A stretch of DNA of 64,000 nt from Liolophura sinensis (Eukaryota; Mollusca; Polyplacophora; Chitonida; Chitonidae), in NCBI RefSeq assembly GCF_032854445.1, contig NC_088307.1, positions 27,690,547-27,754,546 of the forward strand. Direction: 5' to 3'. Under the pieces are notes generated by a model. The model made no database searches, was not told the DNA's origin, and saw nothing but the letters and a program-made list of their open reading frames with translations. The translations under genes were made by a program, and so were the position numbers. This document shows, piece after piece, positions 1 through 12,459 of the stretch (within the stretch, counting starts at the first letter, position 1; each line of letters opens with the position of its first letter).

Positions 1-184
1 ATGCGGTCTGGGTCAGCTATCACAGTACGACGAGGGTCCAGGGGGGCTCCATATGTTTCGTAAGGTCTGCAAATCTACATAGCCGTAAACAGTCTTCAAC
101 CATCTTTGGGCAATCTTGGAGATGTTGTTCGAAGAGTGGTAAAAGTGACATGTTGAAGATTAAAAGTTTTAAGAGTTTACCCAA

Positions 185-358
185 AAACACTGGACAGAGC
201 CGAAACACACGACCATCCGCAAAATCCTGGAAGACCTTTAAAGCGTACGACCGGAAATAAAGCCAGCATGAACTGGGCTTGAACTTTACAGCTACCGCAT
301 TGGTAAGAGGCTCCTGGACCATTACTCGAGCTGGCGTGTTAACCCCTCGGCCATGGAA
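185..358 (-). mobile_element. SINE, diverged
   Basis: ACCATCCGCA, AAGCCAGCATGAACTGGGCT and CGCATTGGTAAGAGGCTCCT match the family body and head. Confidence 0.65.
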
Positions 359-794
359 GACACAGGTGCAAATGTAGTAGACTGATAGGTGTAACTGCAA
401 AACACAGGTGTGGGTAAATGTAGTAGACGGATAGGCGTAACTGTATTATGGTATTGGTCAGATCCTTCTACCTGCCAGCCCGACATCAGGCCCAATGTGA
501 TCAGCGGTAGCCCATTTGTTAAAGTACATGTATCAGCAGTTAAGCCAAGCATTATCTCTAGCCTAGGATAAGCTCATCAGTTTTGCATCAGGACAAGATT
601 TATTTATTTATATGTATTTATTTTTTGAATGTTTAATGCTATGTTCCAGAATGTCTCCTTGCGAGTGTCCGCCACAGTTTATTGCCACTTAAGTAGCACG
701 AAAAGCCAGAGCAGGGTAACCTACAAACTCCCTGGCCGAGACTGGAGTTGAACCCGCACCTCGTGTATACTGCCGACTGAATATATTTAATTAT

Positions 795-1054
795 TTATTT
801 CATTGGTGTTTTACGCCGTACTCAAGAATATTTCACATATACGACGGCGCATAGCATTACCGTGGTAGGAAACCGGGCAGAGCTCGGGGCAAACCCACGA
901 CCATCCGCAGGCTGCTGCAAGACCTTCTCACTTACGGTCGAAGAGTAAACCTGCATGAGCCGGACTTGAACTTATAGCGACCGCATTGCTGAGAGACTCC
1001 TGGGGCAATAGGCTGAGCTAGCGCGCTGACCAGCTGAGCCACGAAGGCCCAGGA
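795..1054 (-). mobile_element. SINE, near full length
   Basis: Runs from TTTACGCCGTACTCAAGAAT to GCTGAGCCACGAAGGCC. It shares its insertion site with 36252-36517. Confidence 0.8.
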
Positions 1055-1689
1055 GAGTGAATGACAAGCCCTTTAACTACCCGGCCGAAATTAGTTGCCC
1101 ATGTTAAGATTTAGGCCTATTAATCAAGAGCAGATTTTTAGTGGTCTGGAAAAAGAGTCAAACTGAATTGTGCATAAGTGTTCTGATTTGTTCACCTTTA
1201 TTTTTTTTATTGACTTTGTGTCTCAAGAAGGTAAATTCTGTCTAAATGGTGATGGTCAGGTCTGTGTTATAGGAAGCATACAATACAAAATCTGGAACTC
1301 TGGTTGCTAAAAGATTGTGGATCAGAATATCCGGGTTCAATTTCCGGTTACAAGTTACAAGCGACGTGTACTGCCAAAGAGACATATAAGGACACCCGTG
1401 ATATCGAAGGCTGTCTAAAGTGGGACCCTTTATAAAAAAAAAGCCATTATGTTCTTGACATACTTTACGATTTAATATAAGATGCAACATTCTTCTTGTT
1501 TGACAAGTATTTTTACAAAGTAACTTTGCCTGTATCAATGGGCGTATGGTATAACGATGAGTTTTTCGTGTGCCTCTTATTTTTGCAGCGTGTCTTTTAA
1601 AATATCTTTTGAAGGTAGCTTAATCTCATAATACATGCAATCGAGTCTCTCATGGCTGTGTTGGTCGTCAGCACGCCTCTTTGTAATTC

Positions 1690-2170
1690 CTGTCTAGGCA
1701 GCGTATACCATTCTCAAAGACAACAGCCTATAAGTGCGACCTCACTGGCTAACAGGTGTCCCATATCGGCAGCGTAGATCATTATCAAAGGCCACAGCCT
1801 ATAAGTGCAACCTCACTGGGACCAGGCGTCTCGCAACGGCAGTGTAGACCATTCTCAAAGGCCACAGCCTATATGCGCGACCTCACTGATCAACAGGTGT
1901 CCTGTGACGCCAGCGTATACTATTATCAAAGACCACAGCTTTTAAGCGCAACCTCAGTGACCAACATGTGTCCTTAGGTTGCAGCGTAGATCATTATCAA
2001 AGACCACAGCCTATAAGAGCGACCTCACCGGCCAACAGGTGTCATGTAACGGCAGCGTAGACCATTATCAGTCCTCAACCTGTACGAGCGACCTTACTGG
2101 CCAAAATGGTGTGCCATAACGACAGTATAGATCATTATCAAAGTCCACAGCCTTTAAGTGGGAGGCTTTA
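1690..2170. repeat. 71-bp minisatellite beside B0 exon 6
   Basis: Unit CAGCCTATAAGTGCGACCTC then ACTGGCCAACAGGTGTCCC, ATAACGGCAGCGTAGATCA and TTATCAAAGGCCA. It touches the exon 6 acceptor, the intron-5 position. The same repeat occurs at 37160 and 58160. Confidence 0.75.
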
Positions 2171-2740
2171 AGTGGGTTTGCTCCCAGATCTTCCTGATTT
2201 CGTTGTGAACGCTCTAACCACTACACAACAGAAAGTATCGATCAATGCTACTAAAACTAACTTCTCCATGGCTTAGTTACGCCGCTGTTGTCTGGCAAAA
2301 ACGCGGATATACAGACGCCATTTTTTAAAACCAGATCTCGTTTATATGTGACGTGGGATATTCGGAATCTACATTAATTTCGCTGTCAGCATGACATATG
2401 CACGATTTTATCAGCAATGTTTTCGGAATCAGTCGATGACGAAATTAGGTTTAAAGGTTGTTCCGTAAAAGCCGTCGTAATTACCGCATGCAGCAATTAG
2501 GATCTCACGTTTTTTTGGTTGTGCGACAAGGCACGACAGACAGTACGTGGGTAAGGGGAAGTAACTCTCCCCGCACTCTGCCCAACTTCTTCCACCTATA
2601 AACCCGACCAATGCTACACAAAATTAAATATTCCTAAGTACGGCTTTAAACCACATGTACTACTTATATAATAATAGCACGGTTATACTCTTGTTGATAG
2701 ACACAAGTCTGTGCTTTACACTCTGTACTATGTCACATAA

Positions 2741-2875
2741 AGGGGCCTCCGTGAGCGGGGCGAATGTTTAGTTTGCCAGCGCGGCACAATGACCCAGGAA
2801 CCTCACACCAATGCGGCTGTTGAGAGTTCTAGTCCAGTTCATGCAGGCTTCCTCCCTCTTGGTAGCAGTGATGAG
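2741..2875 (+). mobile_element. SINE fragment in B0 intron 1
   Basis: GGGGCCTCCGTGAGC to ATGCAGGCTTCCTCCCTC; the orthologous insertion is at 63560. Confidence 0.65.
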
Positions 2876-3138
2876 GAATATGTTCATTCGGCTTCTTTGT
2901 CTAGGGGAATTTGTTCACAAGTCCATGTATGGATTAATCTATGTCAGCAATGTAAAATATGAAACAACAAAAAACAAAAATAAAAAAAATGTCTGATCCA
3001 CTGACTTACTTACCACTTTGTCCAAATTTGTGTTCTTTGTCAATTTTAGTCCCGTCATTCTGTACAAATATGTGCTGAGTTTTACAGAGATGTGAACAGT
3101 GTTCCGAATTAATTTAAAACTGACAAAGCAAGGTCACA

Positions 3139-3145
3139 TTTTATA
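3139..3145 (-). promoter_or_regulatory. TATA box of the B0 remnant
   Basis: Reverse-strand TATAAAA 81-87 bp upstream of the B0 ATG; the surrounding promoter sequence matches that of B3. Confidence 0.55.
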
Positions 3146-3289
3146 TCGCCAAGGCCATGTGCTTTCGTGCAACGGACAAGGCTAGATAGATTCGGCCAAT
3201 CAGATCCTATTAGGCTTGAAGTAGGCACATGATTGGTGCTTTGCTATCTAATGATCCAACCGTACTCTACTATAAACGCACTGCAGAGG

Positions 3290-5345
3290 TACGGTATAGG
3301 CCATACTGTTGCACACTCCACTGACGCCACATGTAACACGTGTGAAACAACACGTATAAGGTATTCTGTATGTTGTTCACGTCACTAGCGTCGCATGTAA
3401 TGGATGAAATAGCTTCTATAAGCTGTTGCGTTGTACACGTCAATGGCGTCGCATTTCACACAGAGTGAAAATGCCCCATAACCTGGTGTGTTATACAGGT
3501 CACTGGTGCCGCATGTAACGCGTGTGGAACAACACGTATAAACCATTCTGTATGTTGCTCACGTCACTAGCGTCGCATGTAACGGATGAAAAAGCTTCTA
3601 TAAACTGTTGCGTCGTACACGTCGGTGGCGTCGCATTTCACACAGAGTGAAAATGCCCCATAATGTAGTGTGTTGTTCAGGTTACTGACACCGAATGTAA
3701 CACGTGTGAAACAACACGTATAAGCTATCCTGTATGTTGTTCTCGTCACTAGCGTCGCATGTAACGGATGGAATAGCTTCTATAAGCTGTCGCGTCGTAC
3801 ACGTCGGTGGCGTCGCATTTCACACAGAGTGAAAATGCCCCATAACCTGGTGTATTGTACAGGCTACTGACACCGCATGTAACACGTGTGGAACAACACG
3901 TATAAGCTATTCTGTATGTTGTTCTCGTCACTAGCGTCGCATGTAACAGATGGAATAGCTTCTATCAGCTGGTGTATTGTACACGTCAATGGCGTCGCAT
4001 TTCACACAGAGTGAAAATGCCCCATAATGTAGCGTGTTGAACAGGTTACTGACACCGCATGTAACACGTGTGGAACAACACGTATAAGCTATTCTGTATG
4101 TTGCTCACGTCAGTAGCGTCGCATGTAACAGATGAGATAGCTTCCATAAGCTGTTGCGTCGTACACGTCGGTGGCGTCGCATTTCACACAGAGTGAAAAT
4201 GCCCCATAATGTAGTGTGTTGTACAGGTTACTGACACCGCATGTGACACATGTGGAACAACACGTATAAGCTATCCTGTATGTTGTTCTCGTCACTGGCG
4301 TCGCATGTAACGGATGGAATAGCTTCCATCATCTGGTGTGTTGTACACGCCAATGGTGTCCCATTTAACACAGAGTGAACATTCCCCATTACCTTGTGTA
4401 CTGTACAGGTTACTGACACCGTATGTAACACGTGTGGAACAACACGTATAAGCTATCCTGTATGTTGTTCATGCCACTAGCGTCGCATGTAACAGATGGA
4501 ATAGCTTCTATCAGCTGGTGTGTTGTACACGTCAATGTCGTCGCATTTCACACAGAGTGAAAATGACCCATAACCTGGTGTGTTGTACAGGTCACTGGCG
4601 CAGCATGTAACACGTGTGGAACAACCCGTATAAGCTATTCTGTATGTTGCTCACGTCAGTAGCGTCGCATGTAACGGATGAGATAGCTTCTATAAGCTGT
4701 CGCGTCAAACACGTCGGTGGCGTCGCATTTCACACAGAGTGAAAATGCCCCATAATGTAGTGTGTTGTACAGGTTACTGACACCGCATGTAACACGTGTG
4801 GAACAACACGTATAAGCTATTCTGTATGTTGTTCTCGTCACTAGCGTCGCATGTAACGGATGGAATAGCTTCTATCAACTGGTGTGTTGTACACGCCAAT
4901 GGTGTCGCATTTAAGACAGAGTGAAAATGCCCCATAATGTAGTGTGTTGTACAGTTTACTGACACCGCATGTAACACGTGTGGAACAACACGTATAAGCT
5001 ATCCTGTATGTTGTTCTCGTCAATAGCGTCGCATGTAACGGATGGCATAGCTTTTATAAGCTGTTGCGTTGTACGAGTCAATGAGGTGGCATTTCACACA
5101 GAATGAATATGCCCCATAACCTGATGTGCTGTACAGGTCACTGGCACCGCATGTAACACGTGTGGAACAACACGTATAAGCTATCCTGTATGTTGTTCAC
5201 GTCACTAGCTTCGCATGTAACGGATGGAATAGCTTCTTTAAGCTGTTACTTTGTGCACATCAATGGCGTCGCATTTAACAGCTAATATCTGCCATGAGAT
5301 GGTGTATTGTACACGTCACTAGCCCTGCATGTAGCACGGGTTGAA
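3290..5345. repeat. Satellite: 182-bp units, each of three ~61-bp monomers
   Basis: About eleven units. Each unit holds three related ~61-bp monomers beginning CGTCGCATGTAACGGATGGA, CGTCGCATTTCACACAGAGT and ACCGCATGTAACACGTGTGG, all sharing the ATAAGCT.TTCTGT.TGTTC.CGTCACT core to some degree. Open frames on the minus strand recur with the 182-bp period and are not genes. Degenerate monomers continue in 5580-5760. The array sits downstream of gene A1. Confidence 0.85.
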
Positions 5346-5371
5346 ATGCACTTATAATCTGTCCACTGTGC

Positions 5372-5578
5372 CTTCGTGGCCCTGTAGTCAGAGTACTAGT
5401 CAAGAACTATGACCCAGGAGCCACTCACCAAAGGGGTTGCCTTGGAAGGTAATTCCAGTACCCTGCGGAAAGTCGTGAGCCTCCCCAGGAGAGAGAGCCC
5501 GGTTTTTTCTCATCATAATACTTACCGCCGTCGTGTAAGTGAAATTTTCGTGAGAATGGCTTAAAACATCAGCCAAAT
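5372..5578 (+). mobile_element. SINE, diverged
   Basis: TATGACCCAGGAGCCACTCACC through GTGTAAGTGAAATTTTCGTG. It interrupts the satellite tail. Confidence 0.65.
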
Positions 5579-5579
5579 T

Positions 5580-5760
5580 ATTAAATACAGAAAAATATAC
5601 ATGTAACGCGGTTGGAACAACACCTAGAGGTTGTTATGTTATGCACGTCGCTGACGTCGTATTTAACACTTTTAGTCTAAAATTTATATTAAGGTAATCC
5701 GTTTCACACGTCGCTGGCGTCGCATGTCACACCGTGGGAATAGTATTAATAAGCTCTTAT
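5580..5760. repeat. Degenerate monomers of the same satellite
   Basis: ATGTAACGCGGTTGGAACAA, CACGTCGCTGACGTCG and CGTCGCATGTCACACCGTGG show the ~60-bp monomer after a SINE interruption. Confidence 0.5.
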
Positions 5761-6127
5761 AAACAGACATGAGAACGTAACAGAGATATTGATACTTTGA
5801 TATCTTCGGCTTCATTTATTCTAAAATTCACCATAAACATAAAGTTGTTTGTTGAAAAACAAAATAAATACAACTTTTTCCAAGTCAGTGAGATAACATA
5901 GCGATATGGTCATGTCACAAATATGCTCGTCATGGAGATGCCAACGGTATATGACGCAATTTAAAAATAAGAAATATCCCTTGGGAATACTTTGTGAAAT
6001 CTAATAGTTAATCCCAACTGCTTCGTTACATTAGGTTAAAAGCCAGTAAAAACATTGCATTGCTTACGATTGCTTAACATGTGACTGGCCTCTCGCCTAT
6101 AGGGGTGGTAGGCTTACCCCCTTTAAG

Positions 6128-6168
6128 TTAGGCATTGCTCCATATATCAATTTGCCTCTTCACAATTC
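6128..6168 (-). CDS. Duplicated alternative terminal exon (6') of A1
   Basis: About 220 bp downstream of exon 6 lies a second copy of the acceptor region and exon start. After a weaker acceptor (TTCCCTGAG), phase-1 entry reads GIVKRQIDIWSNA followed by a stop. It shares the GIVKRQ opening with exon 6 (6384-6263), and about 50 bp of upstream sequence also aligns, so this is a tandem exon duplication. If spliced instead of exon 6 it would end the precursor with an 8-residue tail after KR. It may equally be a decaying duplicate, because the polypyrimidine tract is poor. Confidence 0.55.
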
Positions 6169-6262
6169 CTCAGGGAATAAAATGAAAACTCTCTTGGATG
6201 AAGCTGGATTAATTGACTTATTCATTATAAACAGTTAAATTTGTTTGCTACATTTCATTAAG

Positions 6263-8882
6263 TTAAAATCTAATGGAAATTTCGCAAGACACACGGGCAT
6301 GTAAACACGCTACTGTGTCTCCCCCGGGTGGTATCCTTTCCAGTTCAGCCCTGAGCCTCAGATCAACTTGCCTTTTCACGATTCCTGCAGAGGTAGAATG
6401 AAAATACATTGGGATGAAGATTGATTGATTGACTGAGTGACTGATTGCTTAAGTGTCTGTTCAGTGTTCACTACTTTAACACACGAGTTAGACTTTTGAC
6501 GGTGTAACCCTTCACAAAACACTAGAAAAAATGAAAACGTATAATAATAAATCGTGGAACTAAGCTAAGCACAAAAGGCAATCAATCATGTAAATGGCGC
6601 ACCTGTCTCTGTGATATCGAACCAATGAGCTGGAACTGCGTCACAAAACTGGTTCAACTTGGGCCCCAATTCTGATGACGTCATATTGCGGAACTCTCCT
6701 TTGCCTTGCTTCAATGGCTGAAGGTCGAGCGTTTTACCCTGAAAGAGATGGAATACATATGTATAAAATACACTTATCTATTTAGTTGACTAATACAGCA
6801 TTTACAATCAAAGTATTTTTTCATTAAGAATAAAATGAGAAAGATGATTAACATTTGAAACTTCATATCTTTATGTTATCTTTCATGTTATATGTGAACA
6901 TTGTGTAAATCCGGAAGCTGTTTGCCCCTGAGATAAAACAGAAAGTTTATTGTCACAAGAAAATAACTGAAATCTTTACAATCTTTACAAAAGGTAACAC
7001 GTTTGCGTATTTTGATCTATAAATTAAGAATAAGAATCAAGGTATATCTTTTTGAAGTGTATAGTTGAATAGGTCTCTACAACACAGAGATTCATAAGTA
7101 TATATGGGGCTGACTTACTCGTCTGTCTTCCAACATCTGCTTGACGGACCAGAAATCCGGGATTTTCACCTTGGTAACCAAGCACATGTCCCTATTAAAG
7201 TCTCTCAGCGCCACGTAACCCTAGTTGGACAGAAACCACACCAAATCATATCAGCACATCGCTGTACGCACGCCCCACAAACCAAGACTACAGACACTTA
7301 CAGCTGTTACTGAGGAAGGCTTTGCTATTCATTATGAACTCATATTTATCCCAAGCATGTAACAATCACGACTGGAGACTATGACCAGCAGGCTTAGCCA
7401 CCTATGTTTCTGCGGGTTTTAGCTTTGCCTTCACTATGAAGCTAATTGTACCATAATGCTATCTCCTTGTAACAGACCGGTCTCAATATTTCTAGTGCTG
7501 TCTCACTGGAATATCAAGTTGAAGATACTACACATGGCGCCCCACCTAGTCAGAGTATGAAGACAATGAGTGGGTCCGAAAAGAGGAAATGTTAAATAAT
7601 TTAAAAGCCTTTAGTATGATCTAATATAAGATGTGTGTCTATACATTGGATGTGTTAACGACTCAGATAGCGCAGTGCAGAGTATGTTATATTATAATAC
7701 TGTTTGGATATCTATAGACATTTCTACTCACTAATTTAAAGTCATGAAGGGCCATGGAGTTTTCCTCGCTAATCTTGTACGCCTCCGCGGACACCATGAG
7801 AATCGTTTCTTCTTTGTCATCAATCAAAACTGACTCGTGGATGTCCACATCTCCAGCTTTACGGATCCACGATACCCACTGAGAAGACAGAAATACCGAC
7901 AACAAATCAGAAGACTAGATTTGGAACATCGAAAGAATACATTTCTTTACTTATCTGATTGGTGTTTCACGCCAAGGACCAACAGTTTGTTGTCAGCCAT
8001 TCCAAAGTGCGACCGGAGAGAAATCCAGCATGAGATGGACGAACTCACAGCGATCGCAATGAAGGACGAAAGAATATAACTACACAAGACAAGCATACAT
8101 TGACAGCAAACGATTTATTGACATATTTCCTGAATTTTTTCACGTTCGCTCGTGGAAATTCAAAAGGAAATCTACGTTTGTGAATTCTTGAACCTTAAAG
8201 CTGAAAATGTATGCACGTGATTGGCCTGCTTTGGAACGCCGTACAAGTTTCAATGACAATATCTGAAAAATCCAAAAATCTTCCTCATGTACACTCGGAA
8301 GATGAAAAACACTTCAAAATTTTACTGTATTACAGCCACACATTGTAAGAAAATAAAGAAATAAAATAAAAGAATGATCATTGTACTCTACCTCGGGTTT
8401 CTCTGGTTTATTTTCTTGAAGATAGAATACGACACCGAAGACAATGGAGCCAAGGACCAGTGCCGTAGAGAGTGAAGCAACCGCAGCTATAAGAAATGGA
8501 CGCCTCCGCTCTCCTCTACTGGGTAGATCTCCTTCCGGATATGTCTGGAAGATTACAAAATTGGTAGTGGGTTTTTATTTTTATTTGTATTTACTCATAT
8601 ATCTGTTCTTCCATTTTATATTGCATACCGGTAAGGAAAGAAAGTTTATCTTAATGTCTGTTGTCGCAACACCATCACCGATAGTAAGATCGTCACCTCA
8701 AAATCACGAATTGCAAAAGACTGAATCGAATAGCACTCCCTAGATTCTCAAACGCTTTACTTAGAACATTGTCGATCTAAGCTTTAAAATGATGCAACAT
8801 GTGAAATGTTGACAAATCTGGTTCAACCAAGACTTACCCATTTATACGAATCCGACTTTTCTGCCGTTTTTGGTCCTGTCAT
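6263..8882 (-). CDS. BRICHOS-domain type II membrane precursor, copy A1 (six exons)
   Basis: Exons on the minus strand: 8882-8838, 8544-8392, 7878-7732, 7220-7119, 6738-6603, 6384-6263, giving 234 residues. All introns are GT/AG with phases 0,0,0,0,1. The N-terminus starts MTGPKTAEKS. A basic GERRR stretch precedes a hydrophobic helix (about residues 32-57) with no cleavage-like site, so it reads as a signal anchor. The BRICHOS core spans exons 3-5: conserved Asp in ALRDF (122), Cys in MCLV (128), Cys in QFCDAV (181), and an N-glycosylation sequon NMT (167). Exon 6 opens GIVKR (Lys198-Arg199) and leaves a 35-residue tail with Cys221 and Cys228 (C-x6-C) and an alternating polar/hydrophobic end. 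The family is known to chaperone beta-prone peptides; release of the tail at KR is inferred. The copy is closely similar to A2, showing duplication. A TATA box lies about 100 bp upstream of the ATG. The protein function is not known. Confidence 0.86.
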
Positions 8883-8978
8883 GTTTGCAACAACGCTATA
8901 GTTTCGGTAGCTGAGAGGACTTTCAGCAGATTGGATCCAGTCAACAAATGGATATAAGAATCCAACAGAACAGTCCGC

Positions 8979-8985
8979 TTTTATA
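8979..8985 (-). promoter_or_regulatory. TATA box of A1
   Basis: Reverse-strand TATAAAA about 100 bp upstream of the ATG. A2 has the same hexamer at the same spacing. Confidence 0.6.
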
Positions 8986-9189
8986 TCATTCTTTCAACGT
9001 TCCTTAATCCATCAATAGAAATAGTATCAGCAAAGTTAAAGAATCTGATTTGTTTAGCAGCGTCCAATCAGAGATGTCTGACACAGTTCATGTCTGAGAC
9101 CGAATTTGGCTTGTTTGCAAACAATCTAAAGAGAGAATTTCCACAACTCCATTTGCATACACACAAAAAACTTTTTTCTGAATTCATAA

Positions 9190-9560
9190 ACTCTTGAATG
9201 TGCAGAAGATAAAGGAGGACGTGAGACTAAAGCAGGTGGAATTAGAAGGGTACACGTGTAAACTAAAGGCAGTAAACAGCACGGGTGCCTTGACTGTGAC
9301 TGTCACTGACTGGGCCCGAGAACATATCCACTGGAGCCGGCGTGTGTGTCACATTACATTGTTTACTGTCTGCACAGACGACAGATTGCGTCATAAAATG
9401 ACCCGGATCTTGATGTTTGTATGTTACTATACGGAACCCAGATAAATGACTGCGAAAAAGGATACGTGTTCAGGGTAGGCACACGAATTAGAAACTCCTG
9501 GTCCACTAGAGAAACTTTTAAAGAAAGAAAAAGTAAGAAAGGATGATAGAAAAGCATAGT
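9190..9560. other. Upstream flank of A1, duplicated upstream of A2
   Basis: TTTACTGTCTGCACAG and ATGACCCGGATCTTGATGTT at 9361-9415 recur at 48218-48280. This marks the 5' extent of the A-type duplication. No exon was seen. Confidence 0.6.
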
Positions 9561-9649
9561 TTTAAATCTGTTAGTGTCTACTGAGTGACGTGATTACAGT
9601 ATGTGTTGAATGTATATGTATTTGTAAAATGAATGATGGAGTTTCTGAC

Positions 9650-9835
9650 CACCCTGCATGCGGCGGCCAGCATTATGGTGGGAGGAAACCGGGCAGAGCC
9701 CGTGGAAAACCGACGACCATCCGCAGTTTGCTGAAAGACCTTCCCACGTACGGCCGGAGAGGAAGGCAGCATGAGCTGGTCTTGAACTCACAGCGACCGC
9801 ATTGTTGAGAGGCCTCTGGGTCATTATATTTATCC
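9650..9835 (-). mobile_element. SINE, tail-truncated
   Basis: CGGCCAGCATTATGGTGGGA through GGCCTCTGGGTCATTA. Confidence 0.8.
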
Positions 9836-10104
9836 CATAAAGACATTTCTGCCTTAAGTATAAAAAACCTACAAAACCTTCGTCATAATGATTAAGTGTT
9901 GGTAATTAAGTTGAAATTTTGCTGCGTTCATTTAAAATCACATTTATGAAGTGATAAATATTTACATTCATTGAGCCCAAAACTAAGCTTTTAAACTGTG
10001 TATCAAATTTTGACTTCAGTCAGCAATGGTTTTGTACAATCGAAGACTTATTTACAAGCTTCAACTTATTTATTGTTTTTTTATTAATTTTGCATTAATA
10101 CAAT

Positions 10105-10200
10105 TTACTCTGGGGAAACCCATTTAACACTGGGGAAAGACAGGACCATCCACAAGTCCCTAGCAGACCTTCCCACGTCCGTCCGTGGGGGAATCCAAAC
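10105..10200 (-). mobile_element. SINE fragment
   Basis: GACCATCCACAAG, GCAGACCTTCCCACGTCCG. Confidence 0.5.
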
Positions 10201-10614
10201 TTGTATGCTTAAGGAAAAAACAAAAGTAAATACCTCACAATTAAAGTATTAAATATTGGACAAACAAGTATAAACTGTAGCTTATCCTCCAGAGACCGGT
10301 GGTTCAAAACCGTCCTAAGATTTGATTTTAGACTTAACTTTCAACCAAGTCTTCACTTTTGATCTCCGCAGAACTGTATTAGTCGCTAGGTTTTGCAGAA
10401 ACAACCTTACCTATCTTGGGTGATTATGTCTCCTTTTAAGATTTTGACTTCAAACTATGCTCGAATGCGTGTATAGTCTCAGATGTCGACGACGCGTACA
10501 AAGGGCACTGAATTGCGTGTGGAGACAAATTACAATACTTTAACATACAAGAAGCCTCTTGGGCTTGTTTGTCCCTCAGTGAAGAAATCTCGGTCAAATG
10601 TACTGGTCCCAGCT

Positions 10615-11045
10615 ATGTACACTCAACAAAATTATAGAAACACGAAGCAGTTTTATATTGCTTTCCATCTATATTAAATAACGTGTTAACTCAACATTTA
10701 GGATAAATATCCATTATAAATTCTGGCCTCAACTGCCACCAGATTTTCACATTTTGGAGCAATAATCCATGAGCCGTGGCAAAGGCGAAAGCAGCATGGT
10801 CACTAAATCACAGTTCACAGCATTCAGTGCCGAGACTGTCCACCGTTAGCATAACTAACAGCGCGAACTGTGATTACCCACCTTTCTGTTTTCTCGCTGC
10901 CATAGCTCCTGTAGTATTGCCCTGAAATATGAAAATTTGGTGGAAATTGAAGCCACTATTGATTATGTACACTTATCCTAATTGTCGAATAAACAATATA
11001 AAATTGCTTGGCGCGTTTATATTTTTGTTGAGTGTAGCTCATAGA
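10615..11045. mobile_element. Inverted-repeat element upstream of A1
   Basis: Forward 10618-10668 (ACTCAACAAAATTATAGAAA onward) and the reverse complement of about 10985-11035 (ACTCAACAAAAATATAAACG onward) match over about 45 bp with some differences. This is the structure of a short DNA transposon with diverged terminal inverted repeats. No transposase is visible. The two halves could also be independent copies. Confidence 0.45.
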
Positions 11046-11444
11046 GTACAGCTCGTAACTTGATCGTGTGTAGAGATTGTAGCCTTGAAGAGAGCGAGGG
11101 GAGGGGGAGCCAAAGTCACAGACAGCTGTTACATCTGTAATGATCACGTGGCATACTCTGACTCTATTTACCACTCTACATCCGGGTTACGTGTAACGAC
11201 GGAAGTCAAACAGCTAGTCAGAAAATAGGGATAAACAAAATAATACCGAAGGTAATAGCAAAGTTTGTGTATATAATCTACAGACATGGACACATGGGAT
11301 CAAATTAATGTTATGATCAACAAGAATTTCGCCTGACAACCCCGTATCAGTTTCTTCATGAGCTGTGTATGCATTAACCCCTGTTTGTTACATCTGGTGT
11401 TTTTTTTTGGCCTAGTGGTACATGCACTATGATTTATCTTTCTA

Positions 11445-11690
11445 TTTATTTGATTCTTGTTTTACGCCGTACTCAAGAATATTTCACTTATACGACACAG
11501 CCAGCAATATGGTGGAAGGAAACCCGGCAGAACTCGGGAGAAACCCACAATTATTTGTAGATTGCTGGCAGGCCTTCCCGCGTACGTCCGGAGAGGAAGC
11601 CAGCATAAGGTGGACTTGAACTCTCAGCTCTCGCATTGGTGTGAGGCTCTGCCACTCTGGCGTGCTTTCCCCCTCGGTCTCTACATTTAC
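11445..11690 (-). mobile_element. SINE, near full length
   Basis: TTTACGCCGTACTCAAGAAT through CTCGCATTGGTGTGAGGCTC. Confidence 0.8.
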
Positions 11691-11699
11691 TAAACACAT

Positions 11700-12455
11700 G
11701 TACGTTACGTTATGTTTCATCGGGTTTCACATGTTAGTGTACATGCAGCATCTGCTTTGTTTTGTTTTATTCTTCATACTATTGGTAACCATGATTCAGA
11801 CTTGTGGTAAGTGACTCGGAGATGACATTCAAAACGGTCTACATGACTTCGTGTTGTGGTGGTAAGAAATTGATAGTCGTGTAGATATATTACTTTATTA
11901 ACCTGTACCAAAACAAACAAAATATAGATACATTAATTAAGTATTCAATTAAATAATTAGGTGTTATTACCATGGGGGTGGATAAATTTGAAATGGCGTG
12001 TACCCACCCTAATTGGACGATTTACGCCAATGCCTACTTTTTACAACGAGGTCGAGAAGATATTTGTAAACTACAAAAAAGTCTGGTTAAATCTGGTTAA
12101 TACCTATGGCCGCTGGTAAGAAAATTTGCCACAGCTTGGAACACTTTATTGTATGTGGCAATGCTGTGGCAGATGGGTGGTCGAGTCTTCTACGTGACAC
12201 TCTTCGAACAAACCCATTTTAGAGTGTCGTGGTTAACGAAGAGATACAAATACAAATTTGTGGGTAGGTGCCCGGATACAATTCGGAAGACTTCGTATCA
12301 ATCGAGGGGTTAGTCAAGTAAAAAAAATCTACCCTTGCTTGAATTATTCCAGTCCTGCTGAAAAGTATCAACGAGTTTGGGTTTGCTAAGTACATTTACT
12401 AAGTGCTTCTTGGATTGATAAGGGAATAGTGTGGGAGAAAGAAAGAAAGAACCTG
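11700..12455. other. No recognised feature
   Basis: AT-rich single-copy-looking sequence. No exon, RNA or repeat was recognised. Confidence 0.4.
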
Positions 12456-12459
12456 TTTT

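Larger units (their letters stand above)
1..1560. repeat. Segmental duplication: B-gene 3' flank, copy 1
   Basis: Matches 35570-37000 (shared TGTTCCAGAATGTCTCCTT, GTGTATACTGCCGACTGAAT and an orthologous SINE) and in part 55810-57780 (shared GTCCA.GGGGCT, AAGGTCTGCAA). No gene was found in it apart from B0 exon 6 at its right edge. Confidence 0.7.
1577..3058 (-). pseudogene. BRICHOS gene B0 remnant: exon 1 and exon 6 only
   Basis: Exon 1 (3058-3014) reads MTGLKLTKNTNLDKV with donor GTAAGT. Its TATA box lies at the same distance from the ATG as in B3. Exon 6 (1689-1577) starts GITKRRADDQ and ends about 30 residues later after ERLDCMYYEIKLP. Exons 2-5 are absent: intron-1-like sequence (about 2175-3013, matching 62990-63840) joins the intron-5 minisatellite near 2170. 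Exon 1 leaves phase 0 while exon 6 needs phase 1, so direct splicing shifts frame. A deletion by recombination between introns 1 and 5 is the simplest explanation. Confidence 0.75.

Noticed and set aside
3567-5023. Series of ~60-residue minus-strand open frames starting MTRTTYRIAYTCC
   Set aside because: They repeat with the 182-bp satellite period and shift together; no splice sites or protein motifs. They are by-products of the repeat.
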